This document shows positions 13,337 to 25,316 of a DNA stretch of 64,000 nt, piece by piece. This stretch comes from Bicyclus anynana (lineage: Eukaryota; Arthropoda; Insecta; Lepidoptera; Nymphalidae). A model generated the notes under the pieces. That model saw nothing but the letters and a program-made list of their open reading frames with translations, was not told where the DNA came from and ran no database searches. Numbering within the stretch: the stretch's first letter is position 1; each line of letters starts with the position of its first letter. The stretch spans positions 4,531,001 to 4,595,000 of the forward strand of contig NC_069100.1 in assembly GCF_947172395.1 (NCBI RefSeq), written 5' to 3'. The position numbers and the translations under genes are program-made.

Positions 13337-13640
13337 ACCCTCTCGGAATTAGAGGGATAAGGCCAACAGTCCACCACGCTGGCCCAATGCGGATTGGCAG
13401 ACTTCACACACGTAGACAATTAAGAAAATTCTTCCTTCACCGTTTGAGACACGTAATATTTAATTTCTTATTTTTTATTCTTTAGATACAAGTTAGCCCT
13501 TGTTACAATCTCACCTGGTGGTAAGTGATGATGCAATCTAAGATTGAAGCTGGCTAACTTGTTAGGAGGATGAAAATCCACACCTCTATCGGTTTCTACG
13601 CAACACCGTACCGGAACGCTAAATCGTTTGGCGGCTGAGT
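13337..13640 (-). mobile_element. SINE-A fragment abutting SINE-B fragment
   Basis: 13337-13470 is SINE-A (internally deleted). 13471-13640 is the 3' half of SINE-B (ttacaagttagccc type ... ctaaatcgtttggcgg). Both lie on the minus strand. Confidence 0.78.
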
Positions 13641-14340
13641 GTCAAATTCTCAAACAAAAAGTTAAATTCGACACTCAGCGGCTGAATGGTCCCTTGGCCC
13701 CTACAACGTCTATGAATTCCACTGTAAGTTGTACAGGCTAACCTGTTATCGCCGCGTTGCAACGACATGCGGTACGGACGGCTTCAGTGTGCTCGTGGCG
13801 TTCGAGTCGTCCACATCTCTTGTTGTGTAATTCTTTATGGGTTACTTGGGATAGGCGGGGAGAGTGACATGAGTGAGTGGAAAAGGGGAGTATTTGTTAG
13901 CTGTCAAAGGATCCTTTAACCCTACACACAACGTTCACTCATGGTCATTCTCTGCCATTTTAGGGTCTAATTTTGGTTACAGTTTGATTTGTTAATTAAG
14001 TTGTCCTGACAAACAAATTTTTGTTATCACTTTTGATTCTGCTAATAATCACTGAACGAACAAGGTACTCGTAAGTAGAGAATTCAGTAAGATGATATTA
14101 AAATCAGTTGTCCAGATATTGCAATATTGCATTTGCTATCCGCAATAAGGCCGCAGCAGACGTCTACGGAGATTGAACGTAAACATTGCACTGCTTGTTG
14201 AGCGCTTAATTCTATCTTAAACCCAAGCGCATATTGCTGAAGAGTTTAAAATTTAAATTTAATTTAACTGACTATAAAAAAGGAGGTTCTGTATTTGATC
14301 CTATATACTCGTATGTAGATATAGATGTGTATATTTGCAA
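13640..14340. other. No gene recognised
   Basis: Includes a short palindrome-like stretch at 13634-13684 (gcggctgagtgtcaaattc ... cgacactcagcggctg) but no gene. Confidence 0.4.
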
Positions 14341-14342
14341 TT

Positions 14343-14622
14343 CATCATATCATCATCATCATATCAGCCGATGGACGTCCACTGCAGGACATAGGCCTTT
14401 TTTAGGGACTTCCAAGCATCACGATACTGAGCCACCTGCATCCAGCGAATCCCTGTTACTTGCTTGAAGTCGTCAGTCCACCTGGTGGGGGGTCAACCAA
14501 CACTGCGCTTACTAGTGCGGGGTCACCATTCCAGCACTTTGGGACCTCAACGTTCATCGGCTCTTCGAACTATGTGCCCCGCCCATTGCCACTTCAGCTT
14601 CCAACTTCAGCCCGATCGGCAT
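14343..14622 (-). mobile_element. RTE LINE 3' end
   Basis: catcatcatcatatcagccg to gcccattgccacttcagctt. The minus strand encodes the RTE reverse transcriptase tail (WRPRT...SVGRPP..WTD) with frameshifts, and ends in an ATG/GAT-type microsatellite tail. Confidence 0.8.
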
Positions 14623-14629
14623 GCAAAAT

Positions 14630-15735
14630 ATTATATTACTTACCTACATTACAATAACCCCAGAAATACTTTTAACACAATATATATTTGACTGACTACA
14701 AAAAAGGAGATCCTGTATTTGATCCTATACACTCGCATGTAGATATAGGTGTATATTCGCAATTAGGATAGAGTATTAGTTATTTAAAATCTATATATTT
14801 CCAGATAGTGTTAGTGTATAATAATAGAAAGCTACATTATTAGGGCGTAACACAGGTTATATTTTACCCTCATGTCTATCTCACGGGAGTAGAAATTAAG
14901 TGGTTAAAACCTAGGCGGGGTTCTGCTAGTTAGTAATAAATTGAATATTAAAAGTTGTGAGCACTTAAATGTTCCGCAGCGGGAGGGTTGATTTTGTTTT
15001 ATAAATTTTTAATAGTGTTTTTGTATTATATTTTGTATTATTAGCATTCTTAAAAAAGGACAAATAAATAAATAAAATAGAAAAAATATTCAAATGCTGT
15101 TTTCAACGAAAAATCCAAACCACACCACCCAAACCCGACAAAAGCCATTCACCCAGGTTTTAGTTCCTAGTAAAGTTCATTAGTAAAATATATACATAGT
15201 TTGATAAATATATAAATATATATATAGTTTTATAAATGGCTAAATAAATCAAATATCCGTCAAATCCGTCCGTAATGTGCGCTGAGCATTACGGTTAGCG
15301 CCGCCCGTAACTGGAATTGCATAATCTAGCAGTCTCGATGTCAATAGGTCTCGCCGCTTAATACATTTAAATTATCGCTTTTTAAATGTGAACCGATATT
15401 TTACTGCGGAAACCGATATTGCATAAACTGCTCGACTTATTTTCACCTCATAGGCGTATATAGAGAGGGGCAGGGTGGTCCGTGCCCACCCTAGAATGGA
15501 CCTTTGCCCACCCTATGATTCTAGGCTACCGATAAAGGATTCTATTTGAAACTAATGATAGACTTGATGCCCTAGGAAGTAATCCTAGATATGCCAATAC
15601 TTTATATTACACTATTACTATTACACTTTTACAACGTTCTTGTTCTATGTGACTTTGGATCAAGAGTTCCTACGTCAAACCAAGGATCGAGCTGCACTGC
15701 TGAGTTTTCTTTATTCCTAGAAATAATCGTTCGTT
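14630..15735. other. No gene recognised
   Basis: A short duplication occurs: ttgactgactacaaaaaaggagatcctgtatttgatcc (14690) repeats 14266-14305. Otherwise AT-rich DNA. Confidence 0.4.
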
Positions 15736-15737
15736 AA

Positions 15738-16042
15738 TCGTAATCAACCCATTTTCGGCTCACTGCTAAGCTCGAGTCTTCTCTCAGAGGGGTTAGGCCA
15801 ACAGTCCACCATGCTGGCCCAATGCGGAATGGCAAACTTCACACACGCAGAGAATTAAGAAAATTCTCTAGTATGCAGGTTTCCTCACGATGTTTTCCTT
15901 CACCGTTTGAAACACGTGATATTTAATTTCTTAAAATGCACACAACTGAAAAGTTGTAGGTGGTGCATGCTCCACCCGGATTTAAACCCACACCCTCCGG
16001 AATCGGAGATAGAGGTTATATCCACTGGACTATCACAGCTCT
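15738..16042 (-). mobile_element. SINE-A copy
   Basis: Near full length on the minus strand; head with degenerate B box (gatttaaacccacacc). Confidence 0.88.
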
Positions 16043-16258
16043 CCTTCCTTCCTAGAAATGCTCAATTATAATTCTCTGCCCGGAAATTGGCGGTCTTACA
16101 CCCTCGTGCCTAGCAATGCATATATATATATTAATTGATTATTAATTGATTATTTAATTCTAAAATAAAAAGTATATATTTATTTTCGTTTTACGCCATC
16201 TGCTGATGTTTTTATGTTCTTTTACATCGAAGATTGCATGGAAGAAATCGCTACTTAG

Positions 16259-16397
16259 CGATAAGGCCACGGCCTGAAACCCTCCAGCCAGACCTGGACC
16301 AATTAAGAAAATCTCAATCGGCCTAGCCGAAGATCGAGCCCAGGACCTCCGTCTTGTAAATCCACCGCGCATACCACAGCGCCACGGAGGCCGTCTA
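16259..16397 (-). mobile_element. SINE-B head fragment
   Basis: Reverse complement: GACGGCCTCCGTGGCGCTGTGG and GGGCTCGATCTTCGGCTAGGC, then body to ggccgtggcc. Confidence 0.85.
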
Positions 16398-16488
16398 AAT
16401 CAACTCTTGTCTAATTAGGAGACCCTGTAGTATAAAACCAAGTTTTTATCGTTTTTAGGCCCTAGATAGCTATTCTGACATTAAGCTA

Positions 16489-16958
16489 CTGTTACACATG
16501 CTCATTTTAAGCACGAAAGCATGCTACTATTGAGTAGTTGCTACTTAATATCATGTGTATCGCAACATTGCTAATACCTAATGAGCATGCTTATTTCGAG
16601 CTTGCTCAAGAATCAACAGTCTTGCGATTTATGAGCATGCTTTCTGCGCGGGTGGAAGGGGATGTGCTTTTAGCGCGTCTGAACAGGATTGCTTATTGAG
16701 CATGCTAGTCGATCAGCATTGCTATTCTGTATTCTCTTCACCTTCATCGCTCCCTGTCTGACACGATACTATAGACAGAGAGCGATATATACAAATTAGC
16801 ATGTGCAATTGGAATGTTTGCTTTGAGCATGCTTATTCAGGAGCATACTTAAAAATAGCATGCTTACTGCTAGCAAATGTAAACTGATGATAAGCATGCT
16901 CGTATGGAGCACACTTAATAGCACGTCTTAGCATGCTATTTTAGAGCATGTGTAACAG
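16489..16958. mobile_element. 470-bp MITE studded with GAGCATGC motifs
   Basis: Perfect 15-bp terminal inverted repeats CTGTTACACATGCTC / GAGCATGTGTAACAG flanked by TA on both sides (16487-16488, 16959-16960). The interior holds around ten copies of GAGCATGC, AGCATGC or GCATGCT in both orientations. No coding capacity. TA duplication suggests a Tc1/mariner-type mobiliser, but that is inference. Confidence 0.85.
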
Positions 16959-17537
16959 TACCTTTATTTTTATAATGAAGCTATAGGTATACCTACCTAT
17001 ATAAGTAAGTAAAGAAAAATTTCTTCTGTTGACTTTTCGCATAGTATAACCTACCGCTGGCTTGTTTGTTCAGACTTGTGCCAGTTCCTACAAAGTAGTT
17101 TTGTAAAAACTTCAAAGGAATAAAAATAAAATCGTACACGATACAAGCACAGCTGTAGGTATAGTAAAATAAATAACAGAATAACTTTCTCAATAATCTT
17201 GCAACACTGTAGTAAATTTTTAAGTATCTACGCTTATTAGGCACTAGTTGTATAACTGCAACAGTTTGTATTGTTATATTTCCTTTCATTTACTCAGTGT
17301 ATTACATTTTGTTACGACATTTTACAGATTTTCGTTATTGTGACTTCAAATTTTAGAATTTATGAAATCAAATTTCTACTCCGATGATTTTTCAAATTCA
17401 AATTTGTTTATTTCAAGAAGATAAAACACTAAAAAGACCGCAGCCGTCAAATTGACGATTCCGTGGATTTTGAGTAATGTGAAACCAGTTTGTTGGAAAT
17501 GTATTACCAAATAAATATTTACGAGTACATTATCTAT

Positions 17538-17864
17538 TAAAAATTTTAATAAAAAAAATTCAACCGACTTCCAACTCAAAAAATAACTTTAACTAAAAAG
17601 CAAAAAATAACATCCTACCTATGTGCTACCTTCTGATCAGTTTGAAGGCGGTGCCAAGCCAGTGATGTTTTAATTAAATACGTTTAAACTACAAAATTTA
17701 TGTGGTTATTCCAGAAACAGCTTTAATTAAAACACGACACTGGCTTGGCACCGCCTTCAAACTGATCAGAAGGTAGCACATAGGTAGGATGTTATTTTTT
17801 GCTTTTTAGTTAAAGTTATTTTTTGAGTTGGAAGTCGGTTGAATTTTTTTTATTAAAATTTTTA
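17538..17864. repeat. 127-bp inverted repeat of the AACCGACTTCC family
   Basis: 17538-17664 pairs with 17738-17864 (positions sum to 35402) without a mismatch where checked; the spacer is about 73 bp. The right arm is the usual orientation (tggcttggcaccgccttcaaac ... gaagtcggtt) seen again at 39850-39945. Confidence 0.87.
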
Positions 17865-17902
17865 TTTTTTTATTTTTAGTGTTAGCATACCCACTGCGTG
17901 TA

Positions 17903-18430
17903 TACAGTCACAACCTATCTAAGTGAAAAGTTCTTATCAATACAAAATTATCAAGTCCAAACACAAGGTAGCTACTGTGAGCCGTTGAGGAGTTCTCTTC
18001 ACTGTGCTTCGTCTTCATCACCAGACCCTTAATACAGTCGCAATCCATCTAGGTGGAAAGTTCTCATCAATACAAATTTATCAAGTCCAAACACAAGGTA
18101 GCTACTGTGAACCGTCGAGGAGTTCTCTTCACTGTCCCTCGTCTTCATCATCAGACCCTTAATACAGTCACAATCCATCTAGGTGGAAAGTTCTCATCAA
18201 TACAAATTTATCAAGTCCAAAGACAAGGTAGCTACTGTGAACCGTCGAGGAGTTCTCTTCACTGTCCCTCGTCTTCATCACCAGACCCTTAATACAGTCA
18301 CAACCCATATAGGTGGAAAGTACTCATCAATACAAATTAATCAAGCCCAAACAAAAGGTGGTAAATCCTTGACGAGTTCCATCGTCTGTGTTTCGGCTCC
18401 ATCATCAGACCAACTCCAAACCTTCATAAA
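17903..18430 (+). repeat. 130-bp minisatellite, four units
   Basis: Units start at about 17903, 18033, 18163 and 18293 with exact 130-bp spacing (tacagtcacaaycyatctaggtggaaag ...). The second and third are nearly identical; the fourth diverges after about 70 bp. Open frames here are just repeat translation (130 is not a multiple of 3). Confidence 0.92.
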
Positions 18431-18715
18431 GTTGTAGTGGTTTAAAATACCTTACGGAAACACTAACAAACGTACTAGCCGTCTCTACAACTTTCGAAAG
18501 TTCCCCTCAATTTCTCCATGATGCCATCATCAGATCCTGACATGAAAAAAATGGGACCACCCTGGAAGTAAACCCTACAAAACGAAAAAAGAATTTTCAA
18601 AATCGGTCCACAATTGACGGAATTATCGCTGGACATACATAAAAAAAAAAAAAAAAAAAAAAAAACATACATACAGCCGAACGTAGAACCTCCTCCTTTT
18701 TGGAAGTCGGTTAAT
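18431..18715 (+). mobile_element. 3' end of the AACCGACTTCC repeat family with A-run
   Basis: Ends cctcctcctttttggaagtcggtt at about 18713 after an A23 run (18641-18665). Its end matches the outer ends of 17538-17864 and fragments at 35370-35395, 39733-39770 and 48560-48600. Confidence 0.7.
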
Positions 18716-18726
18716 AAAAAATGTTA

Positions 18727-19480
18727 TCTATACTAATATTATAAAGAGGTAAAGTTTGTAAGTTTGTAAGTTTGTCACATTTTTTAAATGGGGTAATCTT
18801 CGGAACTACTAGTCCGATTTTAAAAATTCTTTCACCAATAGAATGCTACATTATCGGGGAGTGCTATAGGCTATATTTTATATTGGTATCATATATATTA
18901 GCCGAGTTATCACAGTTTTTGTCATACAGGTCGGACTAAAAACCTTTTAAACAGACTTATTCGCATGCGCTGCCTTAACCATTGTGTAAAATTGAAATTA
19001 ATGTATAGAGACTATATGTATCTTTAAAAGTTCTACAAAAAAGTCCGCGACGCCATATATCTATCTTCTATATATTAGCAGATATAGTACCTTTTGTGTT
19101 TTAAAAATTATTAATTTTATATACTTAGGTTTACGTCATTATTTATACAACTAAACTTTAATCCTTATTAAAATAAATTATTTAATAATCTCAAGGATAT
19201 TATGGAGATAAGATTTGCCCTTTACAGTATGTTAATTACTTAAATAGTTTCGGAGATAATACAAAATTTCTAAAAGACGCAGTAATTCCGCTATATGACG
19301 CCCGGCGCTTTCATTTACGTAGTTCCCGTTCCCGTGTGAATATGGGGATCAAACATAGCCTATAACACTCGCAAATAACGTAGCTTTCTATTGGTAAAAC
19401 AATTTTTCAAATCGGTCCAGTAGATCCAGAGATTACCTCCTACAACCACACGAACTTTACCTCTTTATATTATTAGCATA
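18727..19480. mobile_element. Lep1-like fragments, head-to-head
   Basis: A/TCTATACTAATATTATAAAGAGG at 18727 opens a plus-strand Lep1-like copy. A minus-strand one closes near 19480 (cctctttatattattagcata). The sequence between is AT-rich. Confidence 0.6.
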
Positions 19481-19535
19481 GGAGTCTCTATTTCTCATGG
19501 TCATACCACCACTCTCGAAGGACTGGACCGATTTT

Positions 19536-19905
19536 GCTAGGGGTAGGGTAGGGTACGGGTAGGGAAGCGTAGGGGTAGTGTAGGGGTAGGGTAGGTTTAG
19601 GGCCGGGTTTAGGGTAGTGGTAGGGTAGAGGTAGAGATAGGGTAGTGGTAGGGTAGAGGTACGGGTAGGATAGGGAAGTGGTAGCGTAGGGGTAGGATAG
19701 GCGTGAGATAGGGGTACGGGTGGGATAGGGGTAGGAAAGGGATAGGGTACGGGGAGGGTAGGTGTAGGATGGGGTTAGGGGTAGGATGGGGGTAGGGTGT
19801 AGGTAAGGTATGGGTAGGGTAGGGGTAGGTTGGGGTAGAGTAGGGGTAGGGTGGGGGTAGGGTAGGGGTAGGGTAGATGTAGGGGTTGTGTAGGGTAGGG
19901 GTAGT
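19536..19905 (+). repeat. G-rich minisatellite (GGGTAGGGGTA-type)
   Basis: About 370 bp of degenerate taggggtaggg units. It is followed at once by a Lep1 3' end (gcggacgaagtcgtgggcgtccgctag, 19930-19957), so the array sits inside such an element. The minus strand would translate to Tyr/Pro/Thr/Leu repeats; not a gene. Confidence 0.9.
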
Positions 19906-20091
19906 AGTAAAGTTGACATCGAAATTAACGCGGACGAAGTCGTGGGCGTCCGCTAGTATATTATAACGGGTATTATAAGCTGCTCTAGTAAGTAATATCA
20001 ACAAGAATTTTACTAAATTTGACTAGGCAGGGAGAACAATACGAGCGGAGAAGGGGAGTGTTAGTTAACTGTCAAGGATATCTTTAACCAT

Positions 20092-20237
20092 TCAGCGTTC
20101 AGGTACGATGTGTAGAAACCGAAAGGGGTGTGGATTTTCATCCAACCCGTAACAAGTTAGCCCGCTCCATCTTAGATAGCATCATCACTTATCAAGTGAG
20201 ATTGTAGTCAAAGGCTAACTTGTAAAGAATAAAAAGA
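20092..20237 (+). mobile_element. SINE-B 3' fragment
   Basis: gttcaggtacgatgtgtagaaaccg ... ggctaacttgtaaagaataaaaag. Confidence 0.82.
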
Positions 20238-20239
20238 AA

Positions 20240-21930
20240 TGAGCTGATAAAATAAAATTTAAACAAAATAATATATTCATCACACCACAAGAGGAATGAA
20301 ATCGAGAAACTTCCTCGACTCCCGTCCGAGTGTTGATTCAATACAATCAAAACATTTTCAGTTATTGGAACACACCACTTATAGCAACCCTCTGCCTCTT
20401 AGAATAGAAAAGACTCTTAAGAGGTTGTGCCGGGGCCCTCTTTGTGATGAGTGAGACACAACTATGAAATTGCGAACCCTTTTTAGGGTGCTAAGGGCTG
20501 GATGGGGTTTAACGGGGGATGAAAGCCTTGTTATATTTATGTGAATTGTGTTGTTTATTTTTAGCGTGGTCTGTATGACTTCATTATTAAAATAAAGTCA
20601 TCTCTTGAATAATAAAAATAACATACCAACATAGTGTTAATTCGGTTTGCTTGCAAGATTGATACAATTAAGATGACATTTAGAAACCGTCGGAGCGTAC
20701 CTATAACGGAACATTCACTTCCCACCGCTCAGCCCTTCTCCCAATGCGCGCTACGAGCTGCGGCGCGCCCCAGTTGGATCATATGGGTTGGAAACTAGTG
20801 GAACATACTCCAACGTTGTACCACGTGAGTTTTTGCCGTGTTTCATTGTCAACTAGCCAAGCTAATAGTCACTGATCGATTAGGAGAGAGCATACGTCCG
20901 GACGTCATGCCTGGGACGTAAAAGCAGCTAAGGATAAGGTCGTAACGCTGTAAATTGAGTGGGGGCAGGGCCTGCCCGTCCATTCGGCGAACGGAGCAGT
21001 CGCTCCAGGCGCCAAATCCTAGAGGGCGCCTAAATGGTAAAGAACGTTGGTCACTCCAGAACATGGTCGAGTACTTCACGTACCATACTTACTTTGCACT
21101 CACAATTGGTATAGGTATATATTATTAGGAGCAAACAGTAGAGGCGCCATAATTGGATCTTGCTCTATTCTAAAATTTACTTCAGGCCGGTGCTGAGTGG
21201 GGGGTCGTCAACAAAGTTCTACTGGTAGGCTATTTCCGTTTGCAGCTGTGGTGGAACACCGCCTTGTGTGTGTATAAGTGGGTCATAATCAGTTTGAAAA
21301 AAAAAGACCAACCTATTAAAACCTTTTTTTTATTACCACAGCATCAAAATATATCAACATGCTCAAAGAATTGAAATATCGAATCATGAGATTTGCATTT
21401 TTACGTACTTAAATAGCTTGTAGTTTAAAAAAAATATTACCTAATTATTTAATTACCACCTGATGGTAAGTGGCTATTGCATCAAATTTAATAAATAAAA
21501 GCAAAGCTCATGTTTCAGTAGATCAACTAAATTAAAACTATAAAAAACACATTCAGTATTTAAAACCTAGTTTCAACCTATGTTTCGACATTTTCTATTT
21601 ACATTTAAAAAAACATTATAAATGTTTTATTCCTAAAAGGACAGACTTACTGACTAAAATTGTACAATATTGTATATTAATTAAAAAGCCTTTTAATTAT
21701 ATAAAATTAAATGCATTAAATACAGTCTTTAGCAGAAAACTAAAACTAAGTGTAGATTTAATTTTCATGTCTACTTGACATAACTAAGTACCGGACAAGT
21801 CAGTATGTATATTTGCACACCAACGATATTTTATACTATAGATATGTAACGTGCTTACAAAATCACCGCAAAAATGATCCGAATTTAGCTCCACTGAGCA
21901 GACATGCATAATTTTGTGTTTACTTACATT
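20240..21930. other. No gene recognised
   Basis: No recognised gene or repeat. A moderately GC-rich segment at 20690-21080 has a 76-codon minus-strand frame without splice or family support. Confidence 0.4.
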
Positions 21931-21935
21931 ATATA

Positions 21936-22135
21936 CTAGCTGACGCCGTGCGGTTTCACCCGCGTGGTTCCCGTTCCCGTAGGAATACAGGAATAATATA
22001 TAGCCTATAGCATTCCTCGATAAATGGGCTATCTAACACTGAAAGAATTTTTCAAATCGGACCAGTAGGTCCAGAGATTACCGCGTTCAATCAAACAATC
22101 AAACAAACTCTCCAGCTTTATAGTATTAGTATAGA
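21936..22135 (-). mobile_element. Lep1 Helitron, complete
   Basis: 200 bp, minus strand TC (22135-22134) to CTAG (21939-21936), flanked by A and T on that strand as expected for Helitron insertion. Contains the typical cccgcgtggttcccgttcccg segment. Confidence 0.86.
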
Positions 22136-22296
22136 TTTATGTATATTGAATAGTTACAATAGTAGTGTAATTACACTCCCTGAACACACAACTCGACATT
22201 GTAGACAATATTCAGGTATTGTTTCAAAACTTTCTTTGATTACTATGCGATTAAATGAAATTAAGACAATTAGCCACTTTTGTTCGCCTCAGTCTT

Positions 22297-22618
22297 GACG
22301 GCCTCAGTAGCGCAGTGGTAGGCGCGGTGGATTTACAAACCGGAGATCCTGGGTTCGATCCCCGGCTGGGTCGATTGAGATTTTCTTAATTGGTCCAGGT
22401 CTGGCTGGTGGGAGGCTTTGGCCGTGGCTAGTTACCAACCTACCGACAAAGACGTACCGCCAATCAATTTAGCGTTCCGGTACGATGTCGTGTAGAAACC
22501 GAAAAGGGGTGTGGATTTTCATCTTCCTCCTAACAAGTTAGCCCGCTTCCATCTTAGACTGCATCATCACTTACCATCAGGTGAGATTGTAGTCTAACTT
22601 GTAAAGAATAAAAAAAAA
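22297..22618 (+). mobile_element. SINE-B copy, full length
   Basis: GACGGCCTCAGTAGCGCAGTGG head, GGTTCGATCCCCGGCTGGG B box, body, then aacttgtaaagaataaaaaaaaa tail. About 320 bp. Confidence 0.92.
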
Positions 22619-22813
22619 GTCTCGACTCGTTAGTGACATATCTAATAGCATAAAACCTTTGTTACACACTATGTTTGTATAGTCTATGTGAAGCGCAAGA
22701 CATGATATCACTTAAATTGACATCTTAAACTCACTCATAGACAAAACATGCTTTCTTTTACAGACACTAAACAAAGACAAGATGTTGACATGCAAGGTCA
22801 GAAAAAAAATATA

Positions 22814-23124
22814 TCGTCGTCATCAACCCATATTTGGCTCACTGCTGAGCTCGAGTCTCCTCTCAGAATGAGAGGGATTAGGCCAATAGTCCACCACGCT
22901 GGCCTAATGCGGATTGGCAGACTTCACAAACGCAGAGAATTTAGAAAATTGTCTGGTATGCAGGTTTCCTCACGATGTTTTCCTTCACCGATTGAGACAC
23001 GTGATATTTAATTTCTTAAAATGCACACAACTGAAAAGTTGGAGGTGCATGCCCCGGACCGGATTCGAACCCACACCATCCGGAATCGGAGGCAGAGGTC
23101 ATATCCACTGGGCTATCACGGCTC
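22814..23124 (-). mobile_element. SINE-A copy, near full length
   Basis: tcgtcgtcatcaacccatatttggc ... ccactgggctatcacggct. Intact A and B boxes on the minus strand. Confidence 0.91.
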
Positions 23125-23500
23125 GAAATCGGCAGAAAAAAAATATATTAGAGAACAATTATTTGTTAATGCGTTATTTATTGTATACTTGAAAAAATAA
23201 ACATTTTTTTTTTATAAAAACTAGGCAAGGTAATAGAACATGGCAGTTTTTTAAAACAAATAAAAAAACTATTTTTATATACAATGCCTCTAGCTAAAAA
23301 AGTTAAATTAAAATTTTGCATTATTTTAATTTAAATCTATTTTTAATAACTACATAGTTTTAAAAATCATCAGTCTTAGTTAAATAATTAATTGATATAA
23401 AACGTAAAATTAATAACTTTTATATTTTAAAACTAATTTAAGTGTTTAAATTCACGATCAGATAAAAATTGCAACGTAATCACAACAATTATAATTGTAT
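23125..23500. other. AT-rich, no gene
   Basis: No recognised feature. Confidence 0.4.
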
Positions 23501-23684
23501 TATAGCTTGGCAAGCCTCATGATACGCGGGTGACGTGGGAAAAGACTGCGCGGGTGTGAAGTCGAGCGCGTGGGGCAGAGGGATTGAATGCGAGGGTATG
23601 AAGTCGTGCGCGCGGGGCATCGCTACCCTCCTCCTGGCCCGCGCGGACCATTGGGAATGTTACGAACGAATTTGCCAAGCTATA
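23501..23684 (-). mobile_element. GC-rich MITE with TATAGCTTGGCAA ends
   Basis: 13-bp perfect terminal repeats tatagcttggcaa / ttgccaagctata in an AT-rich surround, with a GC-rich core (cgcgcggggcat, ggcccgcgcggacc). Read on the minus strand it matches 44121-44309 (+). Confidence 0.82.
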
Positions 23685-23689
23685 GAATT

Positions 23690-25015
23690 ATTACTGTTGT
23701 AATAGTTTTCAAGCATACGATTATAAAGACCGCTCAGAAACTATTTATAACAACTATTGTCATTTATTTATAGTAACAAAAACTTTTATTTAGTTTCACG
23801 ACCAGAATTAAGTTTCTGACTTAATAGCAAGGCAACAATATTATGTTGCATTGCAACTAATTCAACAACTTAATTTTTTATTGTTGTTGCATTTCGTGCT
23901 TATGATGTCATGAGGCTTAGGCAATACCACTCAGTATATATATTGAGTTAAAAACTATAATCTATATAAAAAGTACATTAGTGTAAATTAATTAAAAACT
24001 TATATAAATGAAAAGTCCTTACAATATTTTATGCTAAATTTGATTCTTTGACATTATACTTAAAGCTTTCTAGTTAGGCTGTTCTGAGTATCTTATTATA
24101 GAAAAGTATTCCTCTATTTAAAAATAAAAAATGTCAATGAGATTTTACTACATCTAGAATACATAATAATACTTCAGATTACAACAAGAGAAATAGAAGA
24201 GAAAATGCGCAAAATCAGTAATAATGTTAATTTCATAGTAGTTTTACCGTATCAAAGAGTATACCTACTTATAAAAATTAAGTAAGGTAGGGCCTTGTAG
24301 ATTTGATAAATAGGTAGGGACTTCTGGAAGTTTACGGGACGCTAGACGTAATATCATCTCAATGGTAAAAATACTTAACTATCAAAATAATACATTGACA
24401 TTTTAAATTGAATCAAAAAGTTTCTTAAACTTATATAAGTAAGAAATTCAGCGACATATCCCAAAATAAAAGTGAAAACTGTTTTGGGATAGGTATTTAT
24501 TTTACAAACTTCTCTTTCTCTACCTCTATCCATATATTACAAACATTTTTAATGTGTAAACACAAATAATTTGTTCGTTAATTTTTTATTTCACTAAAGA
24601 TAAATTTTGAACTATACATGAGTCCCGGTTCCTGGAAATAAAAAAATAAGTTATAATATTATGTACACTAAAAGATTCTTTTTATTTATGTATATTAGAA
24701 ATAATTTTTGTAGTCCACTTGGACGCCTCTGGGATGTATATTTCCACACAGACATGTAGTAAATGGCCTTAGGGAATTATTTTTACTGAAACGTTACACA
24801 AGGGGGACGCCCCAATTACCTTCAGTCGCATAAAATTAAATTTTTTCAATTCTCCGCATTATGTCATCTCTAATCCGGTTGAGGCACATCGGTTCGATGG
24901 TGTCAAAGTTATACAAACATACAAATATATTTTTTGTTTTAAGAGTATGACTTCCAATTCGGTTTTTTATACTGAGAATTTGAGTTATAATTTTGTTTTA
25001 CAATTTAAGTATTCA
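23690..25015. other. AT-rich, no gene
   Basis: A likely place for the 3' UTR or a further 3' exon of the rst/kirre gene, but nothing could be supported. Confidence 0.4.
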
Positions 25016-25017
25016 CC

Positions 25018-25173
25018 AATAAAGTTCCGGTACGATGCCGTGTAGAAACCGAAAGGGGTGTGTATTTTCATCCTCCTCCTTACAAGTTAGCCCGCTTCCA
25101 TCTAAGACTACATCATCACTTACCATCAGGTGAGATTGTAGTCAAGGGCTTGTAAACAATAAAAAAAAAAAAA
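25018..25173 (+). mobile_element. SINE-B 3' fragment
   Basis: aagttccggtacgatgccgtgtagaaaccg ... gggcttgtaaacaataaaaaaaaaaaa. Lies 140 bp past the last recognised exon. Confidence 0.85.
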
Positions 25174-25316
25174 CTAATAAAGTAAGTGGAGACGGATAGT
25201 GAGGCGTGCCACCACACCTAAATGACGAGCACGACCTCTTTGTCAAGAGAGTAGCAACAAAGAAGATGAAGAATAAAGTAAAGCAAAGCTTTGAGTAGAT
25301 TATAACGTTTATTTAC

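Noticed and set aside
17903..18430. CRISPR-like array
   Set aside because: Whole 130-bp units repeat with no unique spacers, and the DNA is eukaryotic.
18053..18437. Frames of 79 and 84 codons with shared sequence
   Set aside because: Repeat translation of the 130-bp minisatellite.
19536..19905. Telomere repeat
   Set aside because: Insect telomeres are TTAGG; these units are GGGTA/GGGGTA with poor regularity and lie inside a transposon.
19488..20004. Two overlapping minus-strand frames of 131 and 143 codons, rich in Tyr/Pro/Thr
   Set aside because: They are translations of the G-rich minisatellite; composition follows the repeat and no start, splice or family evidence exists.
20849..21079. 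Possible 3' exon of rst/kirre (76-codon minus-strand frame)
   Set aside because: No matching phase-1 acceptor, no family motif and no PDZ-binding end could be shown.
22297..22380. tRNA genes at the many A-box/B-box sites
   Set aside because: Each is the head of a repeated SINE with the same downstream body; no cloverleaf with a proper acceptor stem was seen.
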